Shown: piece after piece, positions 61,007 to 64,000 of the stretch | How positions within the stretch are numbered: position 1 is the first letter of the stretch | Layout: every line of letters begins with the position of its first letter | Program-made: the position numbers and the translations under genes | The notes under the pieces: generated by a model | What the model saw: only the letters and a program-made list of their open reading frames with translations | Told to the model about the DNA's origin: nothing | Database searches by the model: none | Source: Bradyrhizobium septentrionale | GTDB taxonomy: Bacteria > Pseudomonadota > Alphaproteobacteria > Rhizobiales > Xanthobacteraceae | Reading direction: 5' to 3' | Assembly: GCF_011516645.4 (NCBI RefSeq) | Contig: NZ_CP088285.1 | Coordinates: 3,986,501 to 4,050,500, forward strand | DNA: 64,000 nucleotides

Positions 61007-62398
61007 CTACCGCTGCTCCGCCCGGCTTTCCGACATCTCGGTCTGCGCTGCAGGAAACAGCGTGGCTGCACCGACCACACCGGCGATGGCTCCGACTGCC
61101 GCGAGGATGAATGGAGCCGCGAATGCCGACGCCATATCCGTTGTCTTGAGCATCGCCCCCAGCGCGGCAATGCTGACGGCAAAGCCGGCCTGACGGACGA
61201 TCATTGTCATGGCCGACGCCATGCCGGCTTGCGCGGGCGGAGCGAGGGCCAGCGCGACGTTTCCCAGTTGCGGGTTCGCCAGTGCTGCTCCGATGCCGAT
61301 CGTCAGCATGCCGGCCGACGTCGCGATGCTACGCATCGTAGCGTCGGCAGACAGCGCGGCAACCACAAGCAGCGCGTCTCCCGAAGCGACAACACCAAGG
61401 GCCGCCATGAAGAAACGTCGCCAGCCCCATCGGGTGACAAAGCGCCCACCCAGCAGCATCGGCAATGTCGCCGCAAGCAGCGCCACGCCCGCCACTTCCA
61501 TGCTGACATGCAGGCCGGTGCTCAGGAACAGCGGCAGGTAGACCAGTGTTGCCCAGTAACCGAACTGGAGGGCGGTCAACGACGCGCCGACCCCGATCAT
61601 CGGTGCTGTCGCGAACACGCGCGGGTTGAGCACTGGATTGAGGCAGCGCCACTGCTGCCGGACGAACCCGAAGGCGGTCGCCACGCCTGCGATCAGGCCG
61701 GTCGCTCTCATGATCGGCGAGGCGTCATGTCTCAACAGCGCGTCGATGGCAAGACCCAGCGCCAGCGTCAGCAGCACGATGCCAACAGGATCGAGCGGGC
61801 GCCCGCCCGGTTCATTCGTCTCGGTGATAAGCCGTGGCACGGCGAGCGCCAGCGTCAGGCAGAACGGGATATTGGCAAGGAAGATCCAGCGCCAGCCACA
61901 CCAGGCAGCCAGCAGGCCTCCCAAGGTTGGGCCAAGCGCCATGGCAACGCCCGAGATCACGCCAATGGTGCCGAAGACCCTTGCCCGTTGGCTCTGGTGG
62001 GGAAATGCCCCGGCGACCAGCGCGATCGCGCCCGTGATCAGGAAGGCCGCGCCGATACCTTGCAGGGCCCGTGCAGCGAGCAGCAGCGGACCGCTCGTCG
62101 CCGCACCGCAGGCGATCGAACCCAGCAGAAACACGATGTTGCCGGCCAGCATCGCACACCGGCGACCGAAGCGATCCGCGAGTGCGCCCGATGCCAGCAG
62201 CGCGCCGGTGAGGGCCAGGCTGTAGGCGTCGATGACCCAGGCGGCTCCGGCAGCGGCAAACCCGAGATCCCCTGCAATGCCCGGCAGCGCAACCACGACA
62301 GCGGTCACATCGAACGGGATCAGGAATACGCCAAGGCCAAGAACTGACGTGATCAGGCTCGGTCGATGTGGGGCGACCTGAGACGAGCGATCGTGCAT
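61007..62398 (-). CDS. DHA2-family MFS drug exporter
   Basis: 463 residues from ATG 62398 with GGAGGAAG upstream. About fourteen hydrophobic segments; motif C-like ISGVAMALGPTLGGLLAAWC, motif A-like LADRFGRRCAMLAG and IPFDVTAVVVALPGIAGDLG at the N-terminus fit EmrB/QacA proteins. It exports drugs or toxic metabolites using proton flow. No adaptor gene adjoins it. Confidence 0.91.
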   Translation of the reverse strand: MHDRSSQVAPHRPSLITSVLGLGVFLIPFDVTAVVVALPGIAGDLGFAAAGAAWVIDAYSLALTGALLASGALADRFGRRCAMLAGNIVFLLGSIACGAATSGPLLLAARALQGIGAAFLITGAIALVAGAFPHQSQRARVFGTIGVISGVAMALGPTLGGLLAAWCGWRWIFLANIPFCLTLALAVPRLITETNEPGGRPLDPVGIVLLTLALGLAIDALLRHDASPIMRATGLIAGVATAFGFVRQQWRCLNPVLNPRVFATAPMIGVGASLTALQFGYWATLVYLPLFLSTGLHVSMEVAGVALLAATLPMLLGGRFVTRWGWRRFFMAALGVVASGDALLVVAALSADATMRSIATSAGMLTIGIGAALANPQLGNVALALAPPAQAGMASAMTMIVRQAGFAVSIAALGAMLKTTDMASAFAAPFILAAVGAIAGVVGAATLFPAAQTEMSESRAEQR

Positions 62399-62577
62399 GC
62401 CGCGCTTCCTCCACGAACCCTGCCGCGGTTGCGCCCGGGCAAGGTCTGCCTACGCCCGTGCTGCTGACAGCATGGTGTCAGCAGGGCCGGCAGCCCGAAC
62501 CTGTTTGCGATCGGGGCGCACAAAGAGGAGCCGGGTCCTTGTTGGTCTCGCTGGCGGATGGATTAAGGTCGTCGTCG

Positions 62578-62751
62578 ATGGATATTTGGACCAGATGCCT
62601 TCTTGGCGTGACCGCCTTCGCCGTGCTCGGCTATTTCGCCCTGATCTACGGAGGCTGTGCGCTGGATCAACGATGTCATCTGCGCTCCTGTTACGCGCAC
62701 AGGGTCTGCGGTGTGGTCTACGACACCGACGTTCCCACGGAGGCGCAGTGA
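62578..62751 (+). CDS. Small Cys-containing membrane protein
   Basis: 57 residues: one helix CLLGVTAFAVLGYFALIYGG (about 7-26), then a tail with four further cysteines (CALDQRCHLRSCYAHRVCGV) and VYDTDVPTEAQ. TAAGGTCG lies before the ATG. No family recognised. A hairpin follows at 62792-62831. Divergent from the drug exporter. Confidence 0.5.
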   Translation: MDIWTRCLLGVTAFAVLGYFALIYGGCALDQRCHLRSCYAHRVCGVVYDTDVPTEAQ

Positions 62752-62791
62752 AGCCGGACCGGCGTAGGCCGCCTGCCACTCGCTGCCGTCT

Positions 62792-62831
62792 GAAAGCCGG
62801 GGCCCATGGGTGGGATCGGCACCCGGCTTTC
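62792..62831 (+). terminator. Hairpin downstream of the small Cys gene
   Basis: GAAAGCCGGG and CCCGGCTTTC are perfect 10-bp arms; a second hairpin CGCCCTCT/AGAGGGCG follows at 62837-62856. No T-run follows, so termination is uncertain. The rest of 62752-63260 is repeat DNA without a supported gene. Confidence 0.45.
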
Positions 62832-63080
62832 CTTGCGCCCTCTGCGAGAGAGGGCGAAACGAAATGAAAAGCTCGGACAAATCATGTCGCGAGAACGCGA
62901 AGCTGCGTCCCAACCCAAATTGTCATCGCCCGGCTCGACCGGGCGATCCAGTACGTCGCGGCCTCTCGGCTCAACAACGGGCGTCTCTGGAATACTGCAT
63001 CACCCGCATGCGCGGGTGATGACACCGCGTGTTTGACATCTTGAATCGAGATTATCCTCCATCGCGCAACACACTCGGTG

Positions 63081-63195
63081 TCGTCCTGGCGAAAGCCAGG
63101 ACCCATTACCCCAAATCTCAATTGTTGCTCGACGCTGAGGCCCCGATCCGGTTCATCACTGAAGGCTGGTTATGGTCCTGGCTTTCGCCAGGACT
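63081..63195. repeat. Dispersed inverted repeat, CGTCCTGGCGAAAGCCAGGACCC family
   Basis: GTCCTGGCGAAAGCCAGGAC at the left and GGTCCTGGCTTTCGCCAGGA at the right face each other; related to 36058-36228. Confidence 0.75.
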
Positions 63196-63260
63196 ATGAA
63201 CGGAGAGGCTCGCGGCAGGACGACGAGCGAATACAGACCGCGCCGCGACGACCCTTCGCC

Positions 63261-63563
63261 CTAACTCACATACACCAGCCGATAGACATACGACTTCGCC
63301 CCCTTGCGGCTCACCCAGTCGCCTTCGGGCGGGTGGTCGCCCTGGTCGGCCGGCAGCACGTTCCACGGCCTGCCGGTGCAGGACCCGCTCTCCGGGTCCC
63401 AGGCGACCCAGCCCCAATCCGGCCGGTGCTCGATCCAAAGATCCTGATCCTGACGCTGGTAGCCGACGGTTCCATCGGGGCGGGCCCTGCGGACGAAGAC
63501 ATAGACGAGGGCGTCACTCTGCCGGCGCAGCTCAAATCTCTCCCGGTTTTGCGGATCCGCCAT
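63261..63563 (-). CDS. Conserved-looking hypothetical protein beside a Zur-like box
   Basis: 100 residues, no membrane segment, rich in Trp, Asp and Arg: RERFELRRQSDALVYVFVRR, QRQDQDLWIEHRPDWGWVAW, then CTGRPWNVLPADQGDHPPEG and SRKGAKSYVYRLVYVS. Probably a small beta-rich domain. Not recognised. It starts 27 bp from the Zur-like palindrome on the opposite side of the zinc genes and may share its control. Confidence 0.65.
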   Translation of the reverse strand: MADPQNRERFELRRQSDALVYVFVRRARPDGTVGYQRQDQDLWIEHRPDWGWVAWDPESGSCTGRPWNVLPADQGDHPPEGDWVSRKGAKSYVYRLVYVS

Positions 63564-63590
63564 GAGTTCCTCGTTTGTAGACTCGCGTTA

Positions 63591-63605
63591 TGTTATAATA
63601 TAACA
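63591..63605. promoter_or_regulatory. Zur-like operator with embedded -10 box
   Basis: TGTTATA-A-TATAACA is a perfect palindrome of the form bound by zinc uptake regulators of alphaproteobacteria; TATAAT (63594-63599) inside it is a consensus -10 for the plus-strand gene starting at 63614. Confidence 0.7.
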
Positions 63606-63613
63606 GTCTGTCC

Positions 63614-63811
63614 ATGGCGCATACACATACCCACGATCACGACCACCAGCACGGCCACCCCCATCCGCACGCCCACAGCCACGGCCCGGCGGGGCACCCG
63701 GCCCAGACGGCGCACTGGTCGATCCTGCGCATGACCGTGCCGGCGCGGCTTGCCGCGGCGGTTGCGGTCTCTGTGTGCCTGTGGGGCGTGGTCTGGCTGG
63801 CGATGAGGTGA
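63614..63811 (+). CDS. His-rich membrane mini-protein next to zinc-type ABC genes
   Basis: 65 residues. Every second residue from 3 to 23 is His (11 in a row), 13 His in the first 34, then one membrane helix (RLAAAVAVSVCLWGVVWLAM). No Shine-Dalgarno site is seen; with the embedded -10 box the leader would be only a few bases. The stop overlaps a possible GTG start of the next gene. It could collect zinc at the membrane for import (inference). Confidence 0.75.
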   Translation: MAHTHTHDHDHQHGHPHPHAHSHGPAGHPAQTAHWSILRMTVPARLAAAVAVSVCLWGVVWLAMR

Positions 63812-63813
63812 GT

Positions 63814-64000
63814 ATGGGTGCGCTTGTCACATTCCGCGACGTTACCCTTGGCTATGACCGCCACCCGGCGGTGCATCATCTCAACGGCGCCGTCGAGGCG
63901 GGCGCGCTGCTTGCCGTGATCGGCCCGAACGGCGCCGGCAAGTCAACGCTGCTGCGCGGCATCGCCGGCGTGCTCAAGCCGCTGTCGGGCGTGATCGATC
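63814..64000 (+). CDS. Metal-type (ZnuC-like) ABC transporter ATP-binding protein, 5' part
   Basis: 62 residues are visible before the window ends. FRDVTLGYDRHPAVHHLNGA is the family lead and AVIGPNGAGKSTLLRGIAGV the Walker A region (about 35-54). GAGGTGAG precedes ATG 63814; a GTG at 63808 in frame is an alternative. Context (His-rich peptide, Zur-like box) points to zinc; manganese or another metal remains possible. Confidence 0.88.
   Translation, partial: MGALVTFRDVTLGYDRHPAVHHLNGAVEAGALLAVIGPNGAGKSTLLRGIAGVLKPLSGVID

Overview
The window is GC-rich alphaproteobacterial chromosome, most likely Bradyrhizobium or a close relative. The reasons are the gene order yebC-ruvC-ruvA-ruvB, the zapA / 6S RNA / 5-formyl-THF cyclo-ligase block, the gap-pgk-fba glycolytic run, and several dispersed palindromic repeat families of a kind I associate with Bradyrhizobiaceae. 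The genus is inferred from remembered family resemblance, not from a search.

Layout. 0-1.6 kb: 3' end of an RND efflux pump gene. 1.7-11.3 kb: a minus-strand central carbon block (tkt, gap, pgk, class II and class I fructose-bisphosphate aldolases), followed by a divergent ThiE-like gene, a Sel1-repeat lipid-free exported protein and an inositol-phosphatase gene. 11.6-14.5 kb: DUF4164 gene, zapA, 6S RNA, 5-FCL, YmdB-type phosphoesterase. 14.6-18 kb: two soluble chemoreceptor-like proteins with the signalling domain first and a shared sensor-like domain last; one also carries PilZ. 18.2-21.9 kb: yebC and ruvCAB. 22-27 kb: Tat-exported phosphoesterase, a cyclase/TPR protein and an orphan peptide-binding protein, the last two less GC-rich. 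27.1-28.1 kb: ybgC-type thioesterase and a DUF1348 gene. 28.3-29.6 kb: IS110 element. 29.8-32 kb: GST/TetR pair and a DHFR-like gene. 32-35 kb: an IS3 element split by a second IS110 element.

35-42.7 kb is an accessory region: ArsR/AHSA1 pair, hydroxyacid dehydrogenase, DGPF protein with an ECF42-type sigma factor, sulfatase, DoxX, SRPBCC and VOC proteins. 42.9-46 kb: a ClpP-like exported protein and cobalamin genes cobT / cobS-cobC. 46.2-48.8 kb: an SDR and a triple-PAS chemoreceptor. 49.3-52 kb: GST, SnoaL-like and three small DGPF/YCII-type genes. 52.3-54.6 kb: a TetR regulator, a DUF2852 membrane protein and a serine acetyltransferase. 54.6-57.3 kb: IS481 and ISAs1 elements. 57.3-62.4 kb: tartrate/malate-type dehydrogenase, MFS transporter, LysR regulator, and a DHA2 drug exporter. 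63.2-64 kb: a Zur-like box between an unknown gene and a His-rich mini-protein plus the start of a zinc-type ABC ATPase.

The clearest unexplained structure is regulatory and mobile. (1) Three insertion sequences with definable ends (IS3, IS481, ISAs1) all sit inside copies of one palindromic repeat family, with target duplications visible. (2) An IS110 element has entered the A-run of the IS3 frameshift site. (3) The same operator (TGTAAA-N5-TTYACA) lies over the start of a TetR gene and over the promoter of its DUF2852 neighbour. (4) A perfect 15-bp Zur-like palindrome contains a consensus -10 box and faces a mini-protein in which every second residue from 3 to 23 is His. (5) A 62-bp repeat flanks one SRPBCC gene as near-perfect inverted copies. 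No tRNA, rRNA, CRISPR array or prophage was seen.
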